Source: Motiliproteus sp. SC1-56 (lineage in GTDB: Bacteria > Pseudomonadota > Gammaproteobacteria > Pseudomonadales > Balneatricaceae). From it: DNA of 64,000 nucleotides. The notes beneath the pieces were generated by a model. It worked only from the letters and a program-made list of their open reading frames with translations. It did no database searches and had not been told where the DNA came from. Shown one piece after another: positions 9,273-17,950 of the stretch. The position numbers and the translations under genes are program-made. The DNA lies in contig NZ_JAEMGS010000020.1 in assembly GCF_017309075.1 (NCBI RefSeq), positions 1 through 64,000 on the forward strand, written 5' to 3'. Within the stretch, counting starts at the first letter, position 1; every line of letters begins with the position of its first letter.

Positions 9273-9716
9273 TCAGCTGTTCTTGCTCAGAAGCTGGGAG
9301 AGTTTATCGTTGAAGCGCGCTTCCTTTGCCTTCTCCCGTTCCGCTTTGGCCTGCTCGCGGGCGGCCTGGGCGCGCGCCTTTTTCTCTTCGCGGATTTTCT
9401 CCAGCATGGCCCGGGCGTGCTCGGCCTGCTCTTCCGTCACCTCACCGGCAGCCTCGCCGTTCAGGTCGATACGCACCGCCCCTGCCTGCAGCGCCTTGTA
9501 ATAAAGAGGCGAGCGCACGTAGGACGCCAGCGCCCGCTTGATTTTCCCCTGGGGCAATTTGCCGTCGGCAACCAAGTCATCCTGAATGCCGATTTTGAGC
9601 GGCTTGACGGCCTCACGATCGAACGTCCGAGGGTAAAGCTCGCTGATCTGTGAAATCGCCGCCTGATTAGCAGCCCGGTTTTTGTTGCGTTGAGAGGGTT
9701 TGTTGGCAGTGGTCAT
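9273..9716 (-). CDS. proQ: ProQ/FinO-family RNA chaperone
   Basis: This 147-residue basic protein has a FinO/ProQ domain in its first half, with ELYPRTFDREAVKPLKIGI and LASYVRSPLYYKALQAG. A Lys/Arg/Glu/Ala-rich, probably helical tail of about 50 residues follows. ProQ-family proteins bind structured small RNAs and mRNA 3' ends and affect their stability. The short C-terminus lacks the Tudor-like domain of E. coli ProQ, as in many other gammaproteobacterial members. It is the first gene of a two-gene unit with the LOG gene. Confidence 0.85.
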   Translation of the reverse strand: MTTANKPSQRNKNRAANQAAISQISELYPRTFDREAVKPLKIGIQDDLVADGKLPQGKIKRALASYVRSPLYYKALQAGAVRIDLNGEAAGEVTEEQAEHARAMLEKIREEKKARAQAAREQAKAEREKAKEARFNDKLSQLLSKNS

Positions 9717-9777
9717 AGTTACGTCTTGTGGTTTTTAGAAGAACATCGCACCCCGGCGGGCGCGAGCGGCAAGGGGA

Positions 9778-10020
9778 TCAACCCTCGCCTTTTCGAATCA
9801 GGTAACTGAAGATATCAGCGTCTTCCTCTTGCGCGATCAGCTCGTGCCCTAGAAAGGCGCAAAACTTGGGAATATCACGCTGAGTGGAGGGGTCGGTCGC
9901 CAACACCTGCAGCACTTCACCGGCACCCATTTCCCGCACCTTGTTGTGAAGCAGCATGACAGGCTCGGGGCAGTAGAGCCCCTTGGCATCCATCACGTGA
10001 TCGGCTTTGGTCTCAGCCAT
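9778..10020 (-). CDS. tusA: TusA family sulfur-carrier protein
   Basis: The protein is 80 residues with the TusA signature DAKGLYCPEPVM, where Cys17 is the sulfur-carrying residue. TusA passes persulfide sulfur from a cysteine desulfurase to TusBCDE for tRNA 2-thiouridine, or to other sulfur pathways. The open frame extends to 10194, but the extra 58 residues are not conserved. ATG 10020 follows a GAGG-containing ribosome binding site and gives the family length. No other tus genes are nearby. Confidence 0.9.
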   Translation of the reverse strand: MAETKADHVMDAKGLYCPEPVMLLHNKVREMGAGEVLQVLATDPSTQRDIPKFCAFLGHELIAQEEDADIFSYLIRKGEG

Positions 10021-10173
10021 AGCGGCTACCTCTGGAATCCAAGCCCCTATTCTCGCAGAAGATTTCCCCGGGAAAAAGCGATGCGGGCCACCGGCTTGCC
10101 CCGAGCCTGCGTTGAAGGCTCTGCAGAGTGACATATACTTTTGATTAGCAAGGCACTTTTTAAGGACGGTCCC

Positions 10174-10458
10174 ATGATCAAGGTAATGATACAACGGCGT
10201 GTGCCGAAAGAACTGATCGACCCCTACCAGCAGGCGGCCAGCAAAATCATGCTCAAAGCCATGCAGAGCCCCGGCTTCATTTCCGGGGAGTCACTGCGCA
10301 ACGCGGACGATGAAGAGGACCGGGTGGTGTTCGCCAACTACCGTTCCGAAGGCGACTGGAGCCGCTGGTACCACTCCGCCGAGCGGCGAGCCATGATCGA
10401 GGCGTTGCGTCCTATGCTCGAAGGCGACGAGAAAATCACCGTGCTCGAGCATATCTGA
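10174..10458 (+). CDS. antibiotic biosynthesis monooxygenase (ABM)-like small protein
   Basis: This 94-residue protein has the alpha+beta ferredoxin-like pattern of ABM domains: a strand MIKVMIQRRV, a helix with a PGFISGESLRN hairpin, and the late WSRWYHSAERRAMIE. ABM proteins include haem-degrading and quinol monooxygenases as well as members without known activity, so the role is open. ATG 10174 is preceded by AAGGACGG at a good distance and is preferred to the TTG at 10141. It is divergent from tusA and convergent with rlmM, with only 7 bp between the stops. Confidence 0.75.
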   Translation: MIKVMIQRRVPKELIDPYQQAASKIMLKAMQSPGFISGESLRNADDEEDRVVFANYRSEGDWSRWYHSAERRAMIEALRPMLEGDEKITVLEHI

Positions 10459-10465
10459 AGCTAAG

Positions 10466-11527
10466 CTACGGGCGCCGCAGGTAACCGGTGACCTCCTCCC
10501 GGTCGTGGTAAAGGTGCTTGAAATCCAGCTCAAAAGGCACCCCCGCCTCCCCGAGTCGGGCGTGGATCAGGTCCCGGCACTGAACGAGCGCCTGGTAGCG
10601 TTTTTTCATCGGCAGTTTCAGGTTGAAGACGCTACGCTCGCACCAGCCCTGAGCGAACCATAAGGCCACCCGATCGGCGACCCGGATCGGCTTGTCGGCA
10701 ATATCGCAAACCATCCAGTGCACAGGCTTGGGGGGCTGGTAACGAAAGCCATCTTCGCGCACGTGTTCTACCAACCCCGACTCCATCAGTTCCGACGCCA
10801 TAGGACCGTTGTCCACCGCGGTAACCCGCATATGCTGGCGCACCAGCTGCCAGGTCCAGCCCCCCGGCGCCGCCCCCAGGTCAACCGCCGTCAAACCCGG
10901 CACCAGGTGATGCTCCCGCTCCTTGGCAGACAACATTTCCAGCCAGGCCTCTTCAAGCTTCAATGTGGAGCGACTGGGGGCCTGGCCGGGAAACTTGAGG
11001 CGTCGAATGCCCATGGAATACGGCGAACTGTTGTCAACAGGACTGACGCCCATGTATACCCGGGTCGAGTCGAGGAAAAAAAGGTGCAGCCTGGGCAAGC
11101 GCCGATCGCGAGTGGCGCTGAGCAGTCCGGCCCGGCGAAACGCCTGCACGCACGGCGACGTGAACTTGCGACAGAACGTGGCCAGCTCTTTAGCGGCGTT
11201 GGTGTCGGCGGTTTCCAGCAACAGCTCACCACACTGGGGAAGCCCCTGGGCTGCCGCAAGCAAAGGCTCGATGCGGTCGCTGGTCGGCAGCCCTTCGATC
11301 AACGGCCCTGCTGCGATCCACTGGCGGGCAAACACCAGATCCCGAAACCGAATTTCCGCCTGCAGTCGGCGCGCTCCGTCCGGGGTTTGGGTGACGTAGC
11401 AGACATACCCGTCGCCGCCCGATGCCTTTACGTAGCCAAAGACCTGCCGAGTCTGGGCAAGGTCGACAATTTCCGCGGCGCATTCGGACTCAAATCCAGG
11501 CCGGCAGTACAAAATAAGGTGGTTCAT
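10466..11527 (-). CDS. rlmM: 23S rRNA (cytidine2498-2'-O)-methyltransferase
   Basis: RlmM methylates C2498 of 23S rRNA using S-adenosylmethionine. The 353-residue protein starts MNHLILYCRPGFE, as the family does. It has a THUMP-like N-terminal half and a Rossmann methyltransferase half with the SAM motif AVDLGAAPGGWTWQL near residue 213, then VTAVDNG and VHWMVCDIADKP. The C-terminal FNLKLPMKKR contains the catalytic Lys region. The open frame runs to 11584, but ATG 11527 fits homologues. It is monocistronic and divergent from the fnr-type gene. Confidence 0.93.
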   Translation of the reverse strand: MNHLILYCRPGFESECAAEIVDLAQTRQVFGYVKASGGDGYVCYVTQTPDGARRLQAEIRFRDLVFARQWIAAGPLIEGLPTSDRIEPLLAAAQGLPQCGELLLETADTNAAKELATFCRKFTSPCVQAFRRAGLLSATRDRRLPRLHLFFLDSTRVYMGVSPVDNSSPYSMGIRRLKFPGQAPSRSTLKLEEAWLEMLSAKEREHHLVPGLTAVDLGAAPGGWTWQLVRQHMRVTAVDNGPMASELMESGLVEHVREDGFRYQPPKPVHWMVCDIADKPIRVADRVALWFAQGWCERSVFNLKLPMKKRYQALVQCRDLIHARLGEAGVPFELDFKHLYHDREEVTGYLRRP

Positions 11528-11634
11528 ACGCTCCTCGAATCTGCGCGCATTATCGCCGCTTGGGCATTCAGACACCAGCGACAAAGGCCACCCGGAGAAA
11601 CCGCGATGACAAAACCCACACGAAGAGGATAACT

Positions 11635-11677
11635 TTGATATAAAGCAACTTGCCTTGCGCCATTGCGGTGTTACTAT
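11635..11677 (+). promoter_or_regulatory. probable FNR/ANR-type promoter of the first fnr gene
   Basis: TTGATATAAAGCAA at 11635-11648 matches the FNR/ANR box (TTGATnnnnATCAA) with one mismatch in the right half. A -10-like TACTAT lies at 11672-11677, about 30.5 bp from the box centre, close to the 29.5 bp spacing of class II FNR promoters. This suggests oxygen-responsive autoregulation or control by the second FNR. A further weak half-site (ATCAA at 11680) overlaps. It is a prediction from sequence only. Confidence 0.45.
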
Positions 11678-11789
11678 TTATCAATTAATGCGCAAGTCAC
11701 CCGGATTTTTCGGGGGTCGCCGTCGCGGCCCCTTCACTGACAAGGTCGTCAATTCACCGCGCACTGACCCAACCAGAGTAGGACCTTGA

Positions 11790-12551
11790 ATGCAAAACAA
11801 CAACATACTTACCGACCGCCCCAAGAAGCGCCGCCAGCCCCATCACGTCGCCTGCGACGACTGCGGTCTTTTCCCCCTGTGCAGCCCCATCGAGCTCGGG
11901 GGCCGGGAATTCAGCATGGCTGAAGAGTTTGTCGAGCGGCGCCAGCCGTTGAAGGCGGGCCAGGCTCTGTTCTGCGAGGATGAGCCTTTCCGGGCGATTT
12001 ATGCGGTCACCTCCGGCGCCATCAAACTGGTCAATCGCTGTGAAGGCGGCCAGGAGCTGGTGGTCGGTTTCGTTCTCGCGGGTGAGGCGCTCGGGCAAAC
12101 CGGCATCTACCCCCAGCGTTACCCCTGCAGCGCGGTGGCACTGGAAGATTCCTACGTTTGCGAACTGCCCTTTGAAAACCTGGAAGAGACCGCCAACCAA
12201 GTGCCGTCCCTGCTGCAAAACTTCCAGGCCATGCTTAACAAGGAAAACTTTGACCTGCATCGCCAGTTCGCCATGCTGATGGCGCGCAAAAACGCCGAAC
12301 AGCGTCTTTCCGCGTTTCTGCTCAACCTTTCTATGCGACTCAACGAGCGCGGTTTCTCCTCCGATGAGTTCCAGCTGCCCATGTCCCGGGATGATATCGC
12401 CAACTTCCTCGGCCTGCGCAAGGAGACCCTGAGCCGCCTGTTCACCAAGCTGCACCAGTCCGGCGCCATCGCGGTGCGCGGCAAGCACATTCGCACTCTG
12501 GATATCGATCGCCTGCGCAAGGCGTCCGGCCTGCCCGGCCAGATCCTCTAA
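11790..12551 (+). CDS. FNR-family oxygen-sensing transcriptional regulator (divergent paralogue)
   Basis: This 253-residue Crp/Fnr regulator has a full cysteine set for an oxygen-labile [4Fe-4S] cluster: Cys22, Cys25, Cys31 and Cys124, the latter in SYVCELPFE. This matches C20/C23/C29/C122 of E. coli FNR. The effector domain is followed by a dimer helix (KNAEQRLSAFLLNLS) and an HTH with recognition helix LRKETLSRLF, which keeps the E-xx-S-R residues that read the FNR box. It is more diverged than the second FNR at 24885. It is monocistronic, next to the cbb3 genes, and probably controls them. Confidence 0.88.
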   Translation: MQNNNILTDRPKKRRQPHHVACDDCGLFPLCSPIELGGREFSMAEEFVERRQPLKAGQALFCEDEPFRAIYAVTSGAIKLVNRCEGGQELVVGFVLAGEALGQTGIYPQRYPCSAVALEDSYVCELPFENLEETANQVPSLLQNFQAMLNKENFDLHRQFAMLMARKNAEQRLSAFLLNLSMRLNERGFSSDEFQLPMSRDDIANFLGLRKETLSRLFTKLHQSGAIAVRGKHIRTLDIDRLRKASGLPGQIL

Positions 12552-12562
12552 ACCGCCATCTT

Positions 12563-12582
12563 AGCCCTGCTTCGGCAGGGCT
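12563..12582 (+). terminator. UUCG-tetraloop hairpin downstream of the first fnr
   Basis: AGCCCTGC and GCAGGGCT form a perfect 8-bp stem around a TTCG loop, 11 bp after the regulator stop. Only a C-rich stretch follows, not a T-run. It is either a weak or attenuating terminator or a 3'-end stabiliser before the next gene. Confidence 0.5.
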
Positions 12583-12606
12583 TACCCCTCCTGCCGCGGC
12601 CACCCC

Positions 12607-13290
12607 ATGCCCGAAATCTGGATGCCCTACGTCAGCGCTTTTCTCGTCGGCCTGGTCGGCGGGGTTCATTGTCTCGGCATGTGCGGCGGCATCGTCAGCG
12701 CCCTGAGCTTCGGCATGCCGCGGGAAACGCAGGGCCAAACCTTCACTCTGCTGCTGTTCCACAGCGCTTATAACCTCGGACGCATTCTCAGCTATGTCGC
12801 CGCCGGCGCCCTCATGGGCGGGCTGGGCGTGCTGCTGGTGGAATCCCTGCCGATGCAAACAGCCCAGCAGTTGCTGCTGGCGATGGCCGGCCTGTTTATG
12901 ATCCTTCTGGGGCTTTACATGGGTGGCTGGTGGATGGTGCTCAACCGTGTGGAATCGCTGGGGCGCCATCTATGGCGCCGGATCGAACCCCTCGGAAGAC
13001 AGTTGATGCCGATCCGCTCGCCGGGGCGTGCCCTGGCAGTTGGGGCGCTCTGGGGATGGCTGCCCTGCGGTCTGGTCTACAGCATGCTGATTAACGCCGT
13101 GGCCAGCGGGGGCGCCGCCGAAGGGGCCCTGCTGATGCTGGCCTTTGCGCTCGGCACCTTACCCAACCTGCTTGTCATGGGTACGCTGGTGGGGGTCGCC
13201 TCACACCTGTTCCACAACCCGGGCGTTCGAAAAGGGGCGGCGCTGCTAGTGATCGGTTTCGGACTTTATACGCTGGGCCGGCTGCTCTGA
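12607..13290 (+). CDS. sulfite exporter TauE/SafE-like membrane protein of the cco cluster
   Basis: This 227-residue polytopic membrane protein has about six segments and two similar halves. One half is LVGGVHCLGMCGGIVSAL and the other is LWGWLPCGLVYSMLINAV, each with Gly/Cys-containing turns typical of the TauE/SafE-DsbD-like family. The CLGMCGG motif is typical of members found beside ccoGHIS genes in Pseudomonas, where the gene likewise sits near hemN and anr. A role in metal or reductant supply for cbb3 oxidase assembly is plausible but unproven. Its end overlaps the convergent gene by 45 bp. Confidence 0.8.
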   Translation: MPEIWMPYVSAFLVGLVGGVHCLGMCGGIVSALSFGMPRETQGQTFTLLLFHSAYNLGRILSYVAAGALMGGLGVLLVESLPMQTAQQLLLAMAGLFMILLGLYMGGWWMVLNRVESLGRHLWRRIEPLGRQLMPIRSPGRALAVGALWGWLPCGLVYSMLINAVASGGAAEGALLMLAFALGTLPNLLVMGTLVGVASHLFHNPGVRKGAALLVIGFGLYTLGRLL

Positions 13291-13815
13291 CACCGATTGC
13301 CGGTCGTCCTCAAGGATGACCGCCTCCGGGTTGGGATAGCGCTCAAAAACCCGGGGCGACAGTTTACCCTGCGACACCTGGTGAAGGGCATCCGACTCCA
13401 TGACGATCAGCGCCAGTACCGACACCAGCACCGGCAGCAGCCCCATCCCCCCTACCATGGCCATCACGGCAACCTTTTCCATACCCAGGTAGAAGTGTCC
13501 CAGCAGGCCGAGACAGCTTACGGTGACCAGCACCCCGAGCATCAGAATGAAGCCCCGGCTGCGCCGGGCTGCGATCTGCCATTGGCACATCACGTACCAG
13601 CTCGACTCCTGGCGAGCTCGCCGCGCCCGCCACAGAATGTAGCCGAGGATAGCGACGGAAAAGACCGGCACCAGGGCCAGCGGCTGCCAGAACGAGCCGA
13701 ACATTCCCAGGGCAGCCACGAACCAGAGAATGTGGTTGCCGATCATGTTGGTGAGGAAAAGCTCGTGGGGGTGTTTAGCCCGTCGAATCTCGTCGCCACT
13801 GAGTTCCAGCTTCAT
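13246..13815 (-). CDS. conserved membrane protein of unknown function
   Basis: This 189-residue protein begins MKLELSGDEIRRAKHPHEL and has two N-terminal hydrophobic segments (residues about 28-62). A basic loop RRARQESSWYVMCQWQIAARRSR follows, then two further segments (about 90-140) and a charged tail. I do not recognise a named family. The last 45 bp overlap the 3' end of the TauE/SafE-like gene on the other strand. It is divergent from the 13971 gene across about 155 bp. Confidence 0.65.
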   Translation of the reverse strand: MKLELSGDEIRRAKHPHELFLTNMIGNHILWFVAALGMFGSFWQPLALVPVFSVAILGYILWRARRARQESSWYVMCQWQIAARRSRGFILMLGVLVTVSCLGLLGHFYLGMEKVAVMAMVGGMGLLPVLVSVLALIVMESDALHQVSQGKLSPRVFERYPNPEAVILEDDRQSVSEQPAQRIKSETDH

Positions 13816-13970
13816 TGAATATGCCCTTGTTGCCCGAGCCAGAGGGCCTCGGGTTTTATCGTTAACGCCGGTTTGGGTAAACTAGCCGCCGCGCGCAACC
13901 CGCGCTGATCGTCGCAGCCCAGCTGCGAGCAACCCTTGCCGAACTTTGCTTTGCTAACCGGACCCGTTTT

Positions 13971-14645
13971 ATGGACCGAAAAGTTGTTTCTGTCGTTGCC
14001 GGCATCAGCCTTGCCGCCGTCGCTCTCGCTGTCCTGCTTCCCGGCGGTCGGGCACCGGATTCCGACCCACTGCTGCCTTGGGAAGTCTCTCGTAACGCCG
14101 ATGGCCAAACCCGGGTTTTTGGCATCACCCTCGGCGACAGTACGCTGCACGAAGCCGAACGCCTATTCGAAGCCCAGGCCAAGCTCAGCCTCTTCCGTTC
14201 GCCTGAAAACGATTACGCCATCGAAGCCTACTTCCAGCGACTCAACCTGAGCGGCCTACGCGGCGATTTCATTCTCAGCCTGGCCCTGCCCCGAGATCAG
14301 GCCGAGGCCGTATTTGAGCGCGGCCTTCGCATCAGCCGCCTTGGCAGCGGCACCCAGAAGGTAGAACTGTCACCGGAAGACGCCCAGGCACTCAAGCACA
14401 CCACGGTCACTAATCTTACGTACATCCCCTCTGCAAACCTGGATGAAAGCCTGCTTCGCGCTCGCTTCGGCGAGCCCGAGAAACAGGCCGAAGAGCCCTC
14501 CGGGGTCGTGCACTGGCTTTACCCGCACAAGGGGCTGGACATCGCCGTCAACCCCGAGGGCAAGGAGGTGCTGCAGTACTTTAACGGCGAGGATCTGGAA
14601 CGCATTGCCCGCCCGCTGAGCCCCCTGCCCGAAGGCGACCGCTAG
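13971..14645 (+). CDS. conserved hypothetical membrane-anchored or exported protein
   Basis: The 224-residue protein opens with a short basic start and one hydrophobic segment (VVSVVAGISLAAVALAVLL), so it is a signal anchor or uncleaved signal with a periplasmic body. The body contains FGITLGDSTLHEAERLF and LRARFGEPEKQAEEP, two SmpA/BamE-like turns of the form GxxxxxxxxxFGxP. That similarity is only impressionistic. It is convergent with ccoS and the two genes share a CTAG stop overlap at 14642-14645. Function is unknown. Confidence 0.65.
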   Translation: MDRKVVSVVAGISLAAVALAVLLPGGRAPDSDPLLPWEVSRNADGQTRVFGITLGDSTLHEAERLFEAQAKLSLFRSPENDYAIEAYFQRLNLSGLRGDFILSLALPRDQAEAVFERGLRISRLGSGTQKVELSPEDAQALKHTTVTNLTYIPSANLDESLLRARFGEPEKQAEEPSGVVHWLYPHKGLDIAVNPEGKEVLQYFNGEDLERIARPLSPLPEGDR

Positions 14646-14869
14646 CGCTCGCCATCGGGGTTGCTCGGATCCGTGGAAGAAGCCCCCTTCTCAGCCGCCG
14701 CTTCAGGCGCGGCGGGCTCCTCATCCACGAGGTCCTCATCCATCAATATGCGGTGGGCCTCGCCTTCCATGTCATCGAACTGGCCGCTCTTCGCCGCCCA
14801 GAAAAAGACGCCTACCGCCACCAGTCCCAACAGAATCATACCCGGGATCAACCCGTAAATTACGTCCAT
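14642..14869 (-). CDS. ccoS: cbb3-type cytochrome oxidase assembly protein CcoS
   Basis: This small 75-residue protein has one membrane segment (LIPGMILLGLVAVGVFFWA), then KSGQFDDMEGEAHRILMDED, the classic CcoS pattern. An acidic Ala/Glu tail follows. CcoS is needed to insert haem and copper cofactors into CcoN. ATG 14869 follows GGAGTG and gives the family length, although the frame is open to 14968. It starts 10 bp after ccoI, completing ccoGHIS. Confidence 0.92.
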   Translation of the reverse strand: MDVIYGLIPGMILLGLVAVGVFFWAAKSGQFDDMEGEAHRILMDEDLVDEEPAAPEAAAEKGASSTDPSNPDGER

Positions 14870-14879
14870 TACATCACTC

Positions 14880-17441
14880 CTAGAGCCAGCTCTTAGCCGC
14901 TTGACCCTGTACCTTTGGCGTGCGGCCACGATCGCGTTCCCGAAACAGGGTGCGTATCCGCGCGGCATTGCCGATCACCAGCAACGAACTGATGGGCATG
15001 GTGATCGCCGCCACCAGCGGCGTCACCATGGCCGCCATCGCCAGCGGAACCATGATCAGGTTATACAGGATGGAAATACCGATATTCTGGCGAATGGTAC
15101 GCAGGGTGCGTTTTGACAACGCCGTCGCCAGAGCTACGTTATCCAAGTCGCTGCTGAGCAGAACGATATCCGCGCTGGCGATGGACACATCCGTGCCCGA
15201 ACCGAGGGCGATGCCCACATCGGCGCGAACCAGGGCGGGTGCGTCGTTGACGCCGTCCCCCACCATGACCACCGGCCGCCCCGCAGCCTGCAGCTCAGCG
15301 ATTACCCGGTCTTTATCCTCTGGCAACACCTCTGCAATCACTTGCATGCCACCCAACGCCGACGCCACCGCCTCAGCGGCCGGCTGCCGATCACCGCTCA
15401 ACAGGGTCAAAGACGCCCCCTGGGCGCGCAGGGCCTTAACCAGCGCCGGCGCATCGTCACGCAACCGGTCCTCGACCCCGGCCACAGCCACTTCGCAGCC
15501 GTCCACGGCAATCCAGACCGCCCCGCGGCCTGCCTGCTCCAGCGCCCGGGCCGGCGCCGCCAACGCCGGCGCCGGACTAACACCAAGCGCCCGCATCCAA
15601 ACCGCGGTGCCCACGGCTACCTGGTGGCCACCAACCCGGCCGACAACCCCCTGCCCCGGGCGGTTGCGAAAATCCTCACAGGCCAAGGCACTGCCGGGTG
15701 CGTTCAGCGATTCAGCCCCCTCAACCAGAGCCCGGGCCAGCGGGTGCTCCGAGCGGCGCTCCAGCGCGGCGGCAAGCCCCAGGCTTTGAGCCAGGCTACC
15801 GGCAAGCGCCTGGCCGCTGCGCCAGTCAACTTCGACGCCGTGCAAAGAGACCAGTTGAATCCGCCCCTCGGTCAAGGTCCCGGTTTTATCGAAAACAAAG
15901 TCCCGCACAGACGACAGGGTCTCCAACACCGCACCGTTCTTAACCAGGATGCCATTGCGGGCGCCCAGCCCCGAGGCCACCGCAATGGCCATGGGCGTTG
16001 CAAGCCCAAACGCGCAGGGACAGGTGATAATTAATACCGCCGTCGCCGCCATCAGCGCCTGCTCAAAGCCGGTCTGCAACCAGAAACCAAAGGTCACGGC
16101 CGCCAGGCTCAAGGTGATCAAAACAAACCAGGGCACGATGCGATCGGCGACCTGCTGGATGGGGGCCCGACTGGCCTGTGCCTCTTCCACCAGTTGAATA
16201 ATCCGCCCCAGCGCCGTCTCTTGAAGCAACCCGGTCACCCGTATATCCAGACTGCCCTCGCCGTTGATCGTGCCGGCACAGACCTGGCTGCCCGGGGCTC
16301 GCAATACCGGTTCCGACTCCCCGGTCAACATGGCTTCGTCAACCCGGCTGCTGCCTGACGCCACCTCGCCGTCCACGGGAATGCGCTCGCCCGGGCGCAC
16401 CCGCACATACTCACCCTCGGCCACCGAACGGATGGGCACCAACTGCTCCTCTCCATCACGCAACACCGTGGCCACCCGGGGCTGAAGGTCCAGCAGGCGC
16501 TGAGTGGAGGCGAGGGCCTGGCGCTTGGACATCGCTTCCAGGTAGCGTCCCACGAGAATCACGAAGAGGAAATTAACCACGGTGTCGAAGTAGACATCCC
16601 CCACCGAGGTCCCCGACAGCGTCACGTACACAGAATACAGGTAGGTAATCGAGGCACCGATGGCGATGGGCAGGTCCATGCCGAAGCGCCATTGCCTGAG
16701 CCCCTGCCACGCCCCCTTGTAGAAGGGGTAACCGGAATAAAGCAACGTGGGAGTGGCCAACAGCAGGCCGATCCAGTGAAACAGGCTACGGTACTCTCCC
16801 TGATCGGCCCCGCTGTACAGGGCGATCGAGATCCATAGCAGGTTCATCATGGTGAAACCGGCGAACCCCATCCGGTAAAGCAGGTGCCGGTTCTGCCGGC
16901 GCAGGCTGTCTTCCGCCGTCTGAGGGTCAAAGGGAACCGCGGCATAACCCAGGCTGCCCAGTCGCTGCAGCAGGGTAGACAGCTGCAGGCGACTATCGTC
17001 CCAACGCACCCGCAGCTTACGCCCGGTGAGGTTCACCCGGGCTTCTAGCACCCCCGGCACCCGACGCAGGCTGCTTTCGATCAACCAGACGCAGGCTGCG
17101 CAGTGAATACCTTCGACCAGCAGGTTGACCTCGCGGCTGTCCTCCCCTGCGCTGACAAACTCGTCCTGAACCTCGGGCAGGTCATACAAGGCCAGCTCGG
17201 CAGGGAGCTCCGGCGGGGGCGCCAACGCATCGCCAGTCTGGAGGCGCGCGTAGAACCCCTCCAGGCCGGCGGCGTAGATCGCTTCACAGACCGAGCGGCA
17301 ACCGTGGCAACAAAAGCGCCGTGCTCGCCCCTGCACCGGCGCTTCAATGACCTGACCGGCGCTGAGCGACTGGTGACAGTGCTCGCACCGCGCATCATCC
17401 CGGACGCCCGATGGCGCATCCAGCACTGCTTCCCGGCTCAT
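14880..17441 (-). CDS. ccoI: copper-translocating P1B-type ATPase CcoI (FixI)
   Basis: The 853-residue pump supplies copper to cbb3 oxidase. An N-terminal Cys cluster (CEHC at 19-22, then CCHGC near 44) is followed by a heavy-metal-associated domain with GIHCAAC. The transmembrane metal motif is CPCAFGLATP, the phosphorylation site DKTGTLTEG and the hinge GDGVNDAPAL. The extended Cys-rich N-terminus with HMA domain is typical of CcoI/CtpA rather than cytoplasmic detoxification CopA. It lies between ccoH (3 bp upstream) and ccoS. Confidence 0.95.
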   Translation of the reverse strand: MSREAVLDAPSGVRDDARCEHCHQSLSAGQVIEAPVQGRARRFCCHGCRSVCEAIYAAGLEGFYARLQTGDALAPPPELPAELALYDLPEVQDEFVSAGEDSREVNLLVEGIHCAACVWLIESSLRRVPGVLEARVNLTGRKLRVRWDDSRLQLSTLLQRLGSLGYAAVPFDPQTAEDSLRRQNRHLLYRMGFAGFTMMNLLWISIALYSGADQGEYRSLFHWIGLLLATPTLLYSGYPFYKGAWQGLRQWRFGMDLPIAIGASITYLYSVYVTLSGTSVGDVYFDTVVNFLFVILVGRYLEAMSKRQALASTQRLLDLQPRVATVLRDGEEQLVPIRSVAEGEYVRVRPGERIPVDGEVASGSSRVDEAMLTGESEPVLRAPGSQVCAGTINGEGSLDIRVTGLLQETALGRIIQLVEEAQASRAPIQQVADRIVPWFVLITLSLAAVTFGFWLQTGFEQALMAATAVLIITCPCAFGLATPMAIAVASGLGARNGILVKNGAVLETLSSVRDFVFDKTGTLTEGRIQLVSLHGVEVDWRSGQALAGSLAQSLGLAAALERRSEHPLARALVEGAESLNAPGSALACEDFRNRPGQGVVGRVGGHQVAVGTAVWMRALGVSPAPALAAPARALEQAGRGAVWIAVDGCEVAVAGVEDRLRDDAPALVKALRAQGASLTLLSGDRQPAAEAVASALGGMQVIAEVLPEDKDRVIAELQAAGRPVVMVGDGVNDAPALVRADVGIALGSGTDVSIASADIVLLSSDLDNVALATALSKRTLRTIRQNIGISILYNLIMVPLAMAAMVTPLVAAITMPISSLLVIGNAARIRTLFRERDRGRTPKVQGQAAKSWL

Positions 17442-17444
17442 CGG

Positions 17445-17945
17445 TCAGCGACTGCCTACGTTGACCCGCAACGGGGCACTGTACTCTTCCCCGCCCTTGT
17501 CCACGGTCACCAACAGATCCCAGACGCCGGGCAACGGAAAGTTCACCTCGGCCTCGTAATACCCCGAGCGCAATCGAGCCATCGGGGCCTCGAAATCATC
17601 CGCAGCGTTAACCGGCCGGTACGCACGCAGGACCACCTCATCAGGGTTGACCACCTCACCCTCACGGCCTTTCAACTCAAACCCGAACACCGCCGGCTGT
17701 CCGGGTTCGAGCTGCTCCGGTTCCTGAATCTGCATGACCCAACCCGGATCCGCCGCTCGCCGCTTGAGCATGTTTTTCTCGTAGTCCTGGCCCCGCTCGT
17801 AGTAGTTCTCCACCACCAGACCGGGATTGTTGGTCTGGGCGAGGTAAATAAAAACGCCGTTGGCAATAAAGAAAACCACCAGCAACGCGGTCCACCCCAA
17901 GACCCAGGGGCTGCGCCAGGGGGACTGTGACTTCGCCATACTCAT
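17445..17945 (-). CDS. ccoH: cbb3 oxidase assembly protein CcoH (FixH)
   Basis: The 166-residue FixH-family protein has one N-terminal membrane segment (WTALLVVFFIANGVFIYLA), the conserved NNPGLVVENYYERGQDYEK, and a periplasmic beta-rich domain ending in GGEEYSAPLRV. CcoH stabilises early cbb3 assembly intermediates. It is 5 bp from ccoG and 3 bp from ccoI, which indicates tight co-transcription. Confidence 0.92.
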   Translation of the reverse strand: MSMAKSQSPWRSPWVLGWTALLVVFFIANGVFIYLAQTNNPGLVVENYYERGQDYEKNMLKRRAADPGWVMQIQEPEQLEPGQPAVFGFELKGREGEVVNPDEVVLRAYRPVNAADDFEAPMARLRSGYYEAEVNFPLPGVWDLLVTVDKGGEEYSAPLRVNVGSR

Positions 17946-17950
17946 CTCTC

